The position numbers and the translations under genes were made by a program. The notes beneath the pieces were generated by a model. It was not told the DNA's origin. It was given only the letters and a program-made list of their open reading frames with translations, and made no database searches. Shown here piece by piece: positions 33,809-44,867 of a stretch of 64,000 bases of DNA (positions are counted from its first letter, which is position 1; each line of letters opens with the position of its first letter). Origin of the DNA: Euptelea pleiosperma (taxonomy: Eukaryota > Streptophyta > Magnoliopsida > Ranunculales > Eupteleaceae); assembly GCA_035048495.1 (NCBI GenBank), contig CM068553.1:29474978-29538977 (forward strand), written 5' to 3'.

Positions 33809-36320
33809 ATGGCTCCTAAAAAATCTGTTAAGTCGTCTGTCCGAGGGGCCGACATAAAACACCCTCCTAATTAACCTGATTTAGATGATGTTCATGAGGA
33901 CTATAATGTTCCGGATAATGTTATCATCACCTATGTCGCCTGATCCCTGCTATATTCCCATCACTGGCCTGTTGACCCAAACGCCATATGTATAACCGTT
34001 GGTGAATTGGTTGTCGGGCTTCCTCTTCCACTTACTCAGTTTGCTTGGGAGTTACTTAATTTTTATAATTTGTCCCCCGGGCAAGTAAATGGTAACTTTT
34101 GGCGTCAACTCAACGCTTTCGAGCGAATCCGAAAATACTGGAACAAGGATATATCCGTCTTGGATGTCCGCCAACAACATTTTCTCAAACCTCTTCCCCA
34201 TCTTAAACGGAAAGATTCTGACACCGGCGGGATTCCCATATACTTTCTCGCAACTTGGCCAGGGAGATTGCCTATTTTAGAGTGCATCCAAGACTGTGAT
34301 AAGTTTTGGCCTTATTTTCCTATGTTTGTCTCGGGGGAATGGAAAAGAGGGGCCAATGATGATGGTCTACCTTTACGTAATAAGATCTTTAGTAGCAAAG
34401 GTATTCTAGGTTCTCCCTTTTTGTTTCTCTTTTTCTCGATTGTTCTTGTTTCCTACTATGTTTGACTGATTCTTCTTTCTCAGGTATTCGAACTGATAGC
34501 TCATCTCGGAATCTACCCCGTGGTAATATTCAGCTCTGCTACAATCTGCGTGCCTTGCCTTCGGACGTTTATCAATGGCTAGTCGGCTTAGATTCTCGCG
34601 GTTACTCTTGGGACGCTGAACCTCCTACCCCTACAGAACTTTGTCAAATGATACCTGACCGTGAGTTAGAGGTGAAGCTAAGGAAGACCCCCAAGGTTAA
34701 CAAGCCCCCAAAGGTTAAAGCTCCATCTCCTCCTCTAGTTCTTTCTGAATCCTCGTCTTCTCTCGGAGACACGTCGGATAGTGGTGAATCGACGTCAGAT
34801 TTTGACCTCAGCGAGTCAGAAGCAACCTGTTCCCGTAGTCTTGACGTGGTATGCCAGTTTCGGATGATGACGAAGTATTAAATGTTTCCCCTTTGAACAG
34901 CTTTATTCCCATCTCCTCTGATTCGGATTCCTCTGCTACTATTGTATCTGATCATCGTCTGTCACAACAAATATCTGCACTGGTGCAATCTCTCGGTTAT
35001 TCATACTATACGAGAGATTCTTCGTTCTCGAGTGATTCTTGTATCTGAATATCTGACGACGATGAGATGGGCGACCTCAACATTGAAGGTCCTGGGAAGT
35101 CTCCACCTCGGCCAAAATCCCAGAAGCGAAAAGAGATTGTTTCTGGTCCGAGTTCGGCTAAAGCCAATGTCGCCAAGTTGGCTAAAATTGATGTCTCTCA
35201 GAAGACACATTCAAAAGTTCTGCCTCTACTGCCCCAACATCCACTTCTCTGCCACCAAAGATTCCTCGGAAGAGCACTGACCATGTGTCGACCAGCTCAT
35301 CTGGTCTGACAGGTCATACAACAAAGGCCACAGGTGAGAGAAGGGCTGGGAAGGAGACTGTCGGCAACTCGTCCAAGTCGGCTAGTCAGGGTGCAGAGAA
35401 AGATGTCCTCGATGATGTTTCACCACCTGTGTTTCGTCCCTTCTTCGCTACTAAAATGGGGGAACCCATATTTAATCAACCAAAGTGCAGTTAAACAGCC
35501 CGATGTGGCTAGAATGATTGGGGAACTGTGCTTGCTCCCGGAGGACGTTCGTTACTTTGAACAGCAGTCCCCGGATTTCTTTTTTGATAATTTCTACCAA
35601 GGCATATTCCAGGTATGTGTATGTAGCTCATTTAGTTGTGATTCGTTAAGACATAATAAGTTTCTTACTATTTTATTTGCTTTATTGCAGTGTATGAATT
35701 CTTTCCCCGCGATGGCGGGGTATCTTCGAAAGGAGGTTACTCGTCTGAAGGGGGAGAATTCCCAGCTCGGCCAGAAGCTCGAGAAGGCACTGGATGAGTC
35801 GGAAAGAATGGCCGAGGCCGACAGAAAAAAGGTTGCACTTTTGGAGAAGGGCAATGGGGAGCTCACTGCTGCGAAGGCCAAGACCCAAGAGCTTCAAACC
35901 GACATCCTGAGGTTGAAGAAGGAACTCTCTGAAAAAGAAGACAAACTCCAAGTTCAATGGGAGGCAGAGAAAATAGAGTCAGAGAATGCTCTCAAAGTTC
36001 GATATGAGCAACAGGCCGAGGCCAAGATCCAAGAGTGGAGGGATGCCGTGGAACGGTTAAGGGTTGAAAGGAACCATTACCGTGACGCGGCGGAGGCCTT
36101 GGGTTTCGAGGAGGAAGAGGAGGCTGATGAAATCCAAGTCAGGTCCGAGACCCCTGACTCAAGGCAACCTCTTCCTCCGACTCTAGTGGCCACTCTGACT
36201 CCGGTGGGCCCTCCAACTTCGGATCCTCCTGTCCCTCTCAATACAGTAGACTCTGTTGCTTCTTTGTCCGTTGATGGGTTGGCGACTTTGGCTGTAGTGG
36301 CGTCCGAGACGCAAACTTAA
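33809..36320 (+). pseudogene. Intron-containing antisense gene of the Tat-like element
   Basis: ATG at 33809 starts M-A-P-K-K-S-V-K. The frame has stops near 33872 and 33943, then a good block (34007-34400) with F-A-W-E-L-L-N-F-Y-N-L-S-P-G-Q-V. Intron 1 (34401-34483, GT-AG, 83 bp) joins in phase to G-I-R-T-D-S and L-R-A-L-P-S-D-V-Y-Q-W-L-V-G-L-D. A Ser/Asp-rich linker contains a frameshift (about 34848), another stop (about 35048) and a further frameshift near 35220. After a conserved block near 35480-35612, intron 2 (35613-35690, 78 bp) leads to a long coiled coil (35691-36120) and a Pro/Val-rich tail ending at TAA 36318. It resembles proteins annotated as putative gypsy-type transposon (Transposase_28), which are known as additional antisense ORFs of Tat elements. 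Their function is unknown. Confidence 0.7.
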
Positions 36321-36548
36321 GATACTTTATCATTTCAATTCTTGGGTCTGTAATATTAAATACTTTACTCTGTTTAACTTAAAATACCTTGCTCTGTTCT
36401 CTCTTTAATTATTAACTCTAATCAATGATACATTGTTACTTTAATTTCCAGTGTTAATGCATGTTTATATGCTTTGTTCATGACTGAGTATTCATACTCA
36501 TGTTTACAAATATTGTTCTTTGGCTTTTCAAGCATTGTGATGTCAGCT

Positions 36549-36705
36549 GGCCTAAACCATTTATGGTTAGCACTTCCAGGCAAACATGGTGGTGCCGGTT
36601 GGCCCGAACCATTTATGGTTAGCACTTCCAGGCAAACATGGTGGTGCCAGCTAGCCTAAATCATAAATGGTTAGCACTTCCACGCAAACATGGTACATCC
36701 GTCAA
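36549..36705 (+). repeat. 52-bp tandem repeat, three units
   Basis: The unit with CATTTATGGTTAGCACTTCC and GGCAAACATGGTGGTGCC starts near 36549, 36601 and 36652. The third unit is diverged (CATAAATGG, CACGCAAACATGG). It lies between the end of the antisense gene and integrase. Confidence 0.75.
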
Positions 36706-36897
36706 AACTTATTGATAAAATTTCTTCAAGTTCTATACATTCCATGGCTTCTCAATGGTTTTGTCCTCTATTGTCTCAAGATAGTAACTTCCTCCTTCTC
36801 CCACATTTCTTGTCTTGTAAGTACCTTCCCAATTTGTACCTAGTTTCCCTGCATTGAGTTCTTTTGTATTCTGGGAGACTTTTCGCAATACTAGGTC

Positions 36898-37800
36898 TCA
36901 TTCCACAAAACTTCTTAGTCTGACTCTCTTGTTATACCATTTCTTTAGCTTCTGATGGTAGCTCTCTAGCCTGATCCGAGCTTGTTCTCGTTTTTCCTCC
37001 GCCATGTCAATTTCGAATTTTTGAACATCGCATTGGACGCCAGACTCAACTGTTAGATGCCGGGTTGTTTCAACGGTCATTTCATTAGGGATGACAGCTT
37101 CCATTCCAAAAGCTAAAGCAAAAGGAGAATCCCCATGTCCTCTTCTTGACGTTGTCCTGTATGCCCAAAGTACACCGTCCAATTTGTCAGTAAATTTCCC
37201 TTTTGATAACTCTAATCTCTTCTTTAAATTTGCCGATATCGTCTTGTTTGTTGCTTTTGCTTGTCCATTACCCTGAGGGTACATGGGTGCCGAGAACAAT
37301 TGCTTGATCTAAATTTCTCGCAAAATTGGGCTATCTTTCCTCCCCGAAATTGTGAACCATTATCTGAGATGAAAGCATAAGGAAGACCAAACCGTGTTAT
37401 GATCCTCTCCCACAAAAAATTTTCAACTTCTTGTTCTCGGACTTGCTGCAAGGCAACTGCCTCTACCCATTTAGTGAAATAATCTGTAGCTATTAGAAGA
37501 AATTGCCATTTTCCCGGAGCCATGGGAAGAGGTCCGACAACGTCTAATCCCCATAACGCAAACGGCCACGGACTGACAATAGAGTTTAGTGCCCCGGCTG
37601 GAAAATGAATTGTCGACGCATGTTTTTTGGCATTTCTCACATTTTTGGACATACTTCTTTGCATCTTCTTACATACATGGCCAATAATATCCTTGCGTCT
37701 AGGCTTTATGAGCTAAGGATCTTCCACCATAATGATTTCCACATTCTCCTTCATGTATTTTTGCCAAGACGAGTTGTGCTTGATCCGTTGTGATGCATTT
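36898..37800 (-). pseudogene. Integrase of the Tat-like element
   Basis: From high to low coordinates the minus strand shows the core domain with W-G-L-D-V-V-G-P-L-P (first Asp, about 37540) and I-S-D-N-G-S-Q-F (second Asp, about 37345). Then, after a frameshift near 37310, Y-P-Q-G-N-G-Q-A-K-A-T-N-K follows, where the catalytic Glu expected in G-Q-A-E is Lys (about 37255). The region continues through L-W-A-Y-R-T-T to a C-terminal basic stretch. It inserted cDNA into chromosomes in the ancestral element. The frameshift and the Glu-to-Lys change mean this copy cannot do so. Confidence 0.8.
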
Positions 37801-38178
37801 TAACAACGGTCCACCGGCTGATTTTCGGTAGAGTTTTCTTTCTAGTAACTAGTAACGCTTGGCTTTTTGTTCAATTCGTCGGGCCTCGTTCTTGTCCTGG
37901 CTATTTATTCCGTCCATCAAATAGTTTACGATTGGTGTCATCCATGTTTCCGACTCGATCATGATGCACTGCTCACCTAGCTCCTCTGGTTGTATACTCG
38001 GCCTCTCGGAAAATTCTATTGAGATTGATCATCCTTCTGTCTCACCTAACATAGCTGCTATGTATGCCAAAGCATCAGCGTGTCTATTCTCCCCTCGGTT
38101 TGTGTGGAATAATTCCGCCTTACTGAAACTATGCATCATTCGAGTAATAATTTCTAGATATTTCGCCATATTTTCATT

Positions 38179-38592
38179 TCAAGCCACGAAAGAGCCATTT
38201 ACTTGGTTAACCACCAATTGAGAATCGCTATAAACTGAAAGTTTCCTGACTCCAACTACTTTAGTGAAATTCAGACCAGCTATCAAAGCTTCGTACTCGG
38301 CCTCATTGTTAGATGCTGAGAATCCCAATTTGATAGTCATCTCTAACCTTGTGTTATCAGGGGTGATGAGGATTGCGCCGACACCGGAGCCATTACAACT
38401 AGATGAGCCGTCAACAAATAATCTCCATCCGTTACTACAGTCACTCGGATCTGAGGAATCTGGGTCCCCTACTTCCTCTTCATTGGGTTCGACACTGTTA
38501 TCCCAAAAAGGATCATCAACCGGGAAGTCGGCTAAAAAGTCAGCCATTGCCTGACCTTTTTTCTGCCATCCTCGACCTGTAACTGATTTCAT
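38179..38592 (-). pseudogene. Second RNase H domain (archaeal-type) of the Tat-like element
   Basis: L-F-V-D-G-S-S, N-N-E-A-E-Y-E-A-L and V-Y-S-D-S-Q-L-V-V supply the expected Asp, Glu and Asp of an RNase H fold. This domain is additional to the one fused to RT (38590-39120), and such a pair is characteristic of the Tat lineage. A frameshift near 38590 separates it from the upstream domain, and a stop near 38180 ends it before integrase. Confidence 0.8.
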
Positions 38593-39886
38593 ATTGACTC
38601 AAAGCAACCGCCCACTTCACCCTTTCGGACCTTTCGAAATTCGCCAGTACATTTTTCAAAGGCAGGTTTGTGATAACGGCAACAGGATGGGCCTGGAAAT
38701 AAGGCCTTAGTCTCTGGGCAGAGAACATCAGGGCGAGGCCAACTTTCTCTAGCTGTGTGTACCTAGTCTCGGCGTATAAGATTGTTTTACTCAAGAAATA
38801 TATGGGTTTCTCCTTTCCTTCCTCTTCCTGAATCAACACTGAGCTAATGGCGCATTCGGTAACCGACAGATATAGTAACAATTGCTCTCCTATGTTTGGT
38901 TTAGCGAAAATACGGGCCTTCCCCAAGTATTCTTTCAAGCTCTGGAAAGCAACTTCACATTGATCGGTCCATTTAAAACGGGTTTGCTTTCTTAAAAGAT
39001 GGAACAATGGTCTGCATCTATCAGATGATTTTGAAATAAATATGTTCAACGCTGCTACCATCCCGGTAAGTTTCTGAACCTGTTTCTTGCTGCTGGGAGA
39101 TGGCATGTCTTGTAATGCGCGGATCTAATCGGGATTGGCTTCGATCCCTCTGCTGGTCACAATATACCCAAGAAACTTCCCTGATGATACGCCAAAAGCA
39201 CATTTTTCCGAATTCAACTTCATCCGGTACTCCCTCAATACACAAAAAGTTGTCTCCAGATCCTCAAGGTGAGTTCTCCGATTCAGACTTTTCACTAACA
39301 TATCATCTATATACACTTCCATGGTCTTGCCGAGCTTATCTCTGAACATATTTTCAACCAACCTCTGATATGTTGCCCCTGCATTTTTCGGTCCAAAGGG
39401 CATTCGACGGAAACAAAAAGTTCCTCTATCAGTATAGAAGGTCGTCTTTTCTCGATCGGTGTCATGCATCAATATCTGATTATAGCCCAAATAACCGTCC
39501 ATAAACAACAGTAACTCGAAGCTGGCAGTTCTGTCAACCAATTCGTCCACCTGAGGCATCACATAACTATCCTTTGGGCAGACTTTATTCAAATCAGTGA
39601 AATCAATGCAGACTCTAACCTTTTCATTCTTCTTGGGCACGGCCACGATGTTTGCTATCCATTCTGGATATGCTATCTCTTCAATTATCCCGGCGTCGGC
39701 TAGGCGGCTGACTTCGTCCGAGACAGTCGACGCTATCCGAGGTGAAATTCTTCTTAACCTTTGCTTGACTGGCGCTGCACCGTCCTTTATTTTTAACTTG
39801 TGATTCATCACCCCTGGATCAATCCCAGGCATGTCTTTCATCGACCATGCGAAGACGTCCGCGTTCTGTCTTAGAAAGTGACCCAA
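38540..39886 (-). pseudogene. Reverse transcriptase and first RNase H of the Tat-like element
   Basis: The first part (39886-39125) has the RT fingers and palm: N-I-V-A-V-P-K-K-N, V-C-I-D-F-T-D-L-N-K, F-M-D-G-Y-x-G-Y-N-Q-I, and the active site Y-I-D-D-M-L-V-K-S (about 39300). A TAG at 39124-39126 interrupts the frame, which then continues as connection and RNase H domain: W-T-D-Q-C-E-V-A-F-Q-S-L-K, L-Y-L-S-V-T-E-x-A, and E-K-P-I-Y-F-L-S-K-T. RT copied the element's RNA into DNA. Apart from the stop and a frameshift near 38590, the motifs are well preserved. Confidence 0.9.
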
Positions 39887-40178
39887 TGCTTCTTTTTCCT
39901 CGAGGCTCAGTTCTTTGCCGAGGTATGTTACCCTATTTTCGTCGTTGGGCCCAGATTGATTGGTTCTACTTCTTCAACGGTTTTCTTGTTTATGCCGTCT
40001 TCCTCTTCTGGCACTTCGTGCCTTAATTGCTACCGATTTCACCATGCTCCTTGAGCGTCCTGGTGTCATTATGCTCCTTGAGCATCCTGTCTTTGACTTC
40101 TCTCACCATTGTAGCCTGACATCTTTGAGCAACACTCTGATCCGCCCTGATCTCATATGGTCCCTGGGGAGTTGGGAA

Positions 40179-40604
40179 TCAAATTACCTGGTAGAAAGTG
40201 GATGGTACGGTCTTCATACCATGCACCCATCGTCTTCCTAAAATAACGTTGTAGGAGGATGGTGCATCCACTATCAAGAATCTAGTCAATAGTGTCATTG
40301 GTCCTGCCGACACCGACAATACTATTTCCCCCATAGGATGCGAAGGTACACCATTAAAGCCATATATAGGTGCTCCTACCAGCATGATGTCGCTGTGCTT
40401 AATTCCCATCTCTTCAAATGCCGTTCCGAACAGAATCTCTACAGAGTTTCCGCAATCAACTAATATTCTCTTTATAGAGAAATTTTCGATTGTTAAGGAA
40501 ATGACCAAGGCGTCCTCATGCGGAGTCATAACATTCTGCAAGTCTTTCGCCGAGAACCAAACTGAGGTCATGGGATCATGGTCCTTTTCTGACAGCAGAT
40601 CCAC
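40179..40604 (-). pseudogene. Aspartic protease region of the Tat-like element
   Basis: The frame contains P-H-E-D-A-L-V-I-S-L, then I-L-V-D-C-G-N-S-V-E-I-L-F, where family members have D-T-G-S-S; the middle position of the active-site triad is Cys. The flap/hydrophobic region Y-N-V-I-L-G-R-x-W follows. It would release the gag and pol proteins. The altered D-C-G motif and the surrounding stops suggest inactivity. Confidence 0.75.
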
Positions 40605-40829
40605 TGGTCTCGGATCTGAAAAAATCTCCCTGACTCTTTAATGCTAGATGTTTTTCTTAGTTTATCTCAGTGAATACTTCGAGATTTTGAATATCCACTG
40701 TAGATCATGTGAATAATATTCCTTGGTGGTCTGCGTTCTCCTTGATTCACTGTTCTATTTCCCATGTTTTCTCTCTCTTTTCTTCTGCCGTCTTGGACCT
40801 CCCCTCTTGCAACAAATTAGGGGATCAAC

Positions 40830-41130
40830 CCTTTGTTCACAAGATGTTGTAGGAGTCCTCTTAAAGCGAAACATCCATATGTTGGATGATCTCTAACTCC
40901 GTGGTACGCACAGTATGGCTTATCAGCTCTATCATTGTAAATCCTCTGGGGTGGAACAAAAAACTCTTCACCTCAGATCTTCTCTAAGATCGACGTCGGA
41001 GATTCTGTTAACGGGGTATAGTCTTTCTGAGGAAACACCTTCCTCTTCTGATCTCTGTCATCTCTTCCTTGATCTTCCATCTTGGACTGACTTCTCTTGG
41101 ATTTTCCTTTGCCCGAATCTACCCTATTAA
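40830..41130 (-). pseudogene. Gag C-terminal zinc-finger region (decayed)
   Basis: On the minus strand near 40920-40870 the reading Y-C-A-Y-H-G-x4-H-x4-C is visible. It is the C-x2-H-x4-H-x4-C version of the zinc knuckle common in Tat and Athila gag. It is followed by L-x-x-L-V-N-K-G-L-I-P. Stops and frame changes surround it. Confidence 0.55.
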
Positions 41131-41137
41131 CCCGAGT

Positions 41138-42176
41138 CTAAGCCGGTTCTGACCGAGCTTTGATTGACTCTTCGACTCTGATCTGCTCCTCCAAAATCAG
41201 ATATGCGTCCTCAAGTCGGGACGGGTTGCAGACGACTAAAGCTTCATGAGCCCTAGTTCCTAAAGAAACCCCAATCTGGAGGGCGAAAGCAGCGGTTCTC
41301 TCGTCCAACTGATCTACTTGGGTGACTTCCTTCCTGAAACGGTGGAGATAATCTTTGAGGGATTCCTTCGCCGATTGTTTGATATTGAGGAGCGCTGTTA
41401 CGCATAACATTCTCTTCCTCTGATGAATATACTTTGTAACAAAAGCGTCTTCCAGGGCTCTGAATGTTCTTATAGATTCCGTCTCCAGGCTGTGAAACCA
41501 TATCAACGCATTGCCTTTCAGACTTGCTGGAAACATTCGGCACAGTAACCCCTCATATCGGAGTTCTTCCCATATCACCATAACCTGCTTATAGTGACAA
41601 AGATGATCGATTGGATCTGTAGTTCCGTCGAATAACTCAAATCGTGGCTGTCGGAAATTCGGCGGTACCTCGGCCTTCTGAAAAAGGAGAAGATTGCAAC
41701 AGCCGTAGGGCATCTCGGGCAGCACCTGCGGGCGTCTTTTCCCCATGAGGTTCGAACCTCATTTCTCTATCCTTCGTGATCATCTCGTTTACTTTTTCCA
41801 GAGTTAGTACGGTGGCGATGTCGGACTTGCGTTCTTCTTGAACTGCTGGAAGTGGGACCGTTTCCTCAATCCGGACTTTGGGATGGGGTTCCTCCTGCTT
41901 GTTAGTACTCTGTACTTGTTCATCTCCGGCTCCAATGATATTCTCCCTTGAGTGATCTCTCCTGATGTCCGCATCTTCCAACATCTGCTGTCGTAGAAGA
42001 TCATTCTCTTTCCTTACCTCTTCCATCTCTCTTCTCATATCTTGCATTTTGGCTAGGATTTTTTGCATAATTTTATTTTCTCCCAGACTTATCACCTCCT
42101 CCTGCTGGCCATCTTCCACTGATTTGCCGATATCATTCTTAGATCTGGTTCAGGTATTTTTTGGCTTGGGTGCCAT
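41138..42176 (-). pseudogene. Gag (capsid) of the Tat-like element
   Basis: ATG at 42176 (minus) opens M-A-P-K-P-K-N-T followed by an in-frame TGA. A coiled coil (M-Q-D-M-R-R-E-M-E-E-V-R-K-E-N-D-L-L-R) lies near 42000-42060. A frameshift near 41680 leads into the Retrotrans_gag domain: F-E-L-F-D-G-T-T-D-P-I-D-H-L, then W-F-H-S-L and F-V-T-K-Y (41640-41430), and it ends at TAA/TAG near 41138. It forms the virus-like particle shell of the element in the family. The broken frame makes this copy non-functional. Confidence 0.8.
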
Positions 42177-42232
42177 GGTAACTTAAAGATATCTTGGAAG
42201 AGCACGTCGACCTTGGGTATAAATTTCCTTTT

Positions 42233-42251
42233 CCCATAGACGGCGCCAAAG
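42233..42251 (-). other. Primer-binding site of the Tat-like element
   Basis: The minus strand reads TTTGGCGCCGTCTATGGGA a few bases after the 5' LTR. TGGCGCCGTCTGTGGGAA-type sites are common in plant Ty3/gypsy elements. Confidence 0.8.
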
Positions 42252-42254
42252 ATG

Positions 42255-42997
42255 TGGGGCAAAAATCCCACAACTCAACTTGATCTAACGTGGCCTTGTT
42301 GATGAAGTATATCGCACCGGTGTGAATAATGATGTCGCTCTTTGTAGGTCACTTCGGTGAGGTCGGTGCAGAGTTGACGAGTTCGCCGACGACAGTTGAT
42401 GAGGGTGAATACCTGAAATGGAACTCTGCTAGTGGGATTCCACTTTTAGAGCCTCCGAAGATTAAGTCAGTTTCTTTCTTAAGTGTTTCCGGGTTTTGGT
42501 TTGTGTTTTTGCGTACTTCTCTTAGTCGACTGGGTCCCCTATTTATAGGATTGTCTCCTCTGACGCATCAAGATGCTTATATTCGAAATATCTGCTTTGG
42601 TCGGTTAGATACATTTTGTCCTTTGCATGACGTGTATTATGACGTGTTACGGTCCGTTGACGTGTATTATGACGTGTTACAGTCCGTACTCTGGTTGACG
42701 AATATGCTTCACGTGACGTCTGTTAGCTCGGTGTTATCCATGTTCTCGGCATGATCGGATCTTTCTAGCATTGTATATCTCATTCACTTCAGTCATATCG
42801 ATTTACTCGGCTATATTGCTCTCGTTCTACTCGGATAAATATCTACTTTATCTCGGTGATCTCGATTATCATTGTTCTCGGTCGTTTCGGATACATATAT
42901 ACTTTCTCCCGGTGATCTCGAATAGCACTCTATACTTTATCTTGGTCATTCGGATATTACGTATATGATTTTTATTCCTCCTAAACTAGTACCCACA
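42255..42997 (-). repeat. 5' LTR of the Tat-like element (743 bp)
   Basis: On the plus strand it starts TGGGGCAAAAATCCCACAAC and ends CTAGTACCCACA. It has insertions relative to the 3' LTR around 42555-42590 and a 12-bp duplication GACGTGTATTAT near 42660. Confidence 0.9.
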
Positions 42998-43490
42998 GTG
43001 AGCCACATGAAATACCCTTAGACGACATTGATCGTATGTATGTTTGGTCAATCTCTAGGTGGACCTACATACCAAAAATCAGCCTGATTAGTGATTTCTA
43101 ACCTTTTGGATCTAAGTACCCCAAATAATGCTTGAAATCCACAGTTAAAAATAAATCATGAATAGGAGTCTAATCCAATGGATATAAATTACTACTCAGG
43201 TTGAATTTTAATACATAGACCCAACTAGGGATGGGTCAAAGATCCGTACGGTTAGTGGTCTCTAAGAGTGTTCCATGTGTATCATATTGTGGTTCTTCAT
43301 CATCCACGTCAACATCAAAGTTCTATTACATTGCCTACCTTCCCTCAATATACAGAGGTGTGCCTGAACTTCAATACTACCCCCGGATGACCTCTTAATT
43401 ACTTCCTATACCATTTAGTGATTTTAAATCTTTGGATCTTCGTACCCAAAATAATGTTCAAAATTTACGGATAAAAATCAACCCATGAAA
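42998..43490. repeat. Right copy of the ~490-bp direct duplication
   Basis: Matches 32055-32540. Unlike the left copy it continues past the junction (AAAAATCAACCCATGAAAAC) into the right half of a second family A-like foldback, ending GTAGGTCCACCTAGTG near 43556. So this side shows the undisturbed sequence. Confidence 0.85.
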
Positions 43491-43638
43491 ACGACTCCAA
43501 TCGAATGCTTAGAAATCACTAATCAAGCTTAATTTTTACATGTAGGTCCACCTAGTGAAAATTAACAAAACACCTCCAAGGGATAGGTGGCGCAATAAAG
43601 TTGGTGTGTGAGTTGAGGCACGTGACAAAGGGCTCACT

Positions 43639-44194
43639 TAGTATGCAACTGTTTGCATACTTCAAAATATGCAAACAATGTCAATACGGTTGATGTCCCT
43701 TGGAAAATGTGTTATTTCAATGTTTTTAAAAGAAAATATTTTATAAATTAAAAACACATTTTTCAAGGAGCATTCAATGGTGGATACAGTCTTTGCATAC
43801 TTTTAAGCAAGGTTTAAAGGGGACCGTTACAATGGTACAACGGACTGGGGGCATTACCGTTTTTTCCGATATAACGAAAAAAACACTCAAGGGCAAAAAC
43901 AGGAAAAAAAGAGAGGAAATAATGGAAAAAATGTCCCTGAAATTCAAATTTTGAATTTTAAAATTTGAATTTCAAAAATGGAAAATAACGGGAAAAAATG
44001 GAATATAACAGAAAATAACGGAAAAATAATAGAAAATAACGGAAAAAATGAAAATAAAGGCCGTTTTTTCCACAATTTCCAGAAAATATCTGTCGTTATT
44101 TTCGTTATAACGGAAAAATAACGGAAAATAACGGCCGTTATTCTCTGAGCGTTTTTTAAACCTTGCTTTTAAGTATGCAAACAGTTGCATACTA
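43639..44194. mobile_element. Foldback MITE with TAGTATGCAACTGTTTGCAT ends
   Basis: The left end TAGTATGCAACTGTTTGCAT and the right end ATGCAAACAGTTGCATACTA are inverted complements. The element is itself interrupted by the AACGG foldback at 43808-44165. Confidence 0.7.
43808..44165. mobile_element. AACGG-family foldback element (358 bp, 8-bp TSD)
   Basis: Ends CAAGGTTTAAA ... TTTAAACCTTG with the perfect 8-bp duplication CTTTTAAG (43800-43807 and 44166-44173). The interior is rich in AACGG/CCGTT words, pairing across the centre. An 8-bp TSD points to hAT-type mobilisation. Confidence 0.85.
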
Positions 44195-44309
44195 GATTTG
44201 TCCCGTGATAAACATGTTGCTAATAGTTCTGTTATTAAAATACCATCACATGGGGCCTTGTGTCAGTGTCATTAAACGAGGAGAAAATTTAGTTGAGTGG
44301 CCTTTTTGT

Positions 44310-44505
44310 CTATGGGGCTGTGCCACCATGTGGCACACTATTTCGAGCCCACTGACCCATGAATGATTGGCCCACCCCTTGATCCACCTACACACCAACT
44401 ATAAGTCTGTTAGTGATCTCTAGCCAGTAGATTGAGTGTTTCTAACCCTTGGATTCAAGCATTTTTTTTGTGTACCCAGATCAATTGGCTAAAGATCACC
44501 AATCA
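44310..44505. mobile_element. Partial MITE family A-like element
   Basis: CCATGTGGCACACTATTTCG, GATTGGCCCACCCCTTGATC and TCTGTTAGTGATCTCTAGCC resemble the left arm. Only a short right-arm piece (ATCACCAATCAAGAA) remains. Confidence 0.45.
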
Positions 44506-44867
44506 AGAATTTTTTTTTTGTTTTCCTTTTTCTTTTTTGTTGATTTTGTTGTTTTGGATGGAGAATCCCTCTTCGTATAGGTTGCAAAGAGAAGAAGTGT
44601 CATTTCGATGTTGAATATCCATTTGCCACGTGGACAGTGGATATGTTAGAATCCGGCGGTCCAAGGCTCCCGCCCACAGTCGACCTTGGGTCGCTCAACT
44701 CGAACATCTCCTTTAATGAGAGACGAACAAAAGTTAGTTGGCTCATTAATCTTTCAATAAATGAACTTTAATTAAATTCCATTCTTACCCTCTTAAATTA
44801 TTATAATTTCAAACACAAAAATGTTTTCTTTGCGAAAAACCCAAGTGAGATTTTAGATTCCCAATGA

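Larger units (their letters stand above)
32543..42997 (-). mobile_element. Tat/Ogre-lineage Ty3/gypsy element with antisense gene
   Basis: This 10,455-bp element reads on the minus strand: 5' LTR 42255-42997, primer-binding site, gag, protease, RT, RNase H, a second RNase H, integrase, tandem repeats, an antisense gene on the plus strand, polypurine tract and 3' LTR 32543-33241. Two RNase H domains and an extra ORF near the 3' LTR are known hallmarks of the Tat/Ogre lineage. All pol domains are recognisable, but stops and frameshifts break every ORF and two catalytic motifs are changed. The LTRs differ in length (743 and 699 bp) and at many bases, and no TSD is present. Confidence 0.9.
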
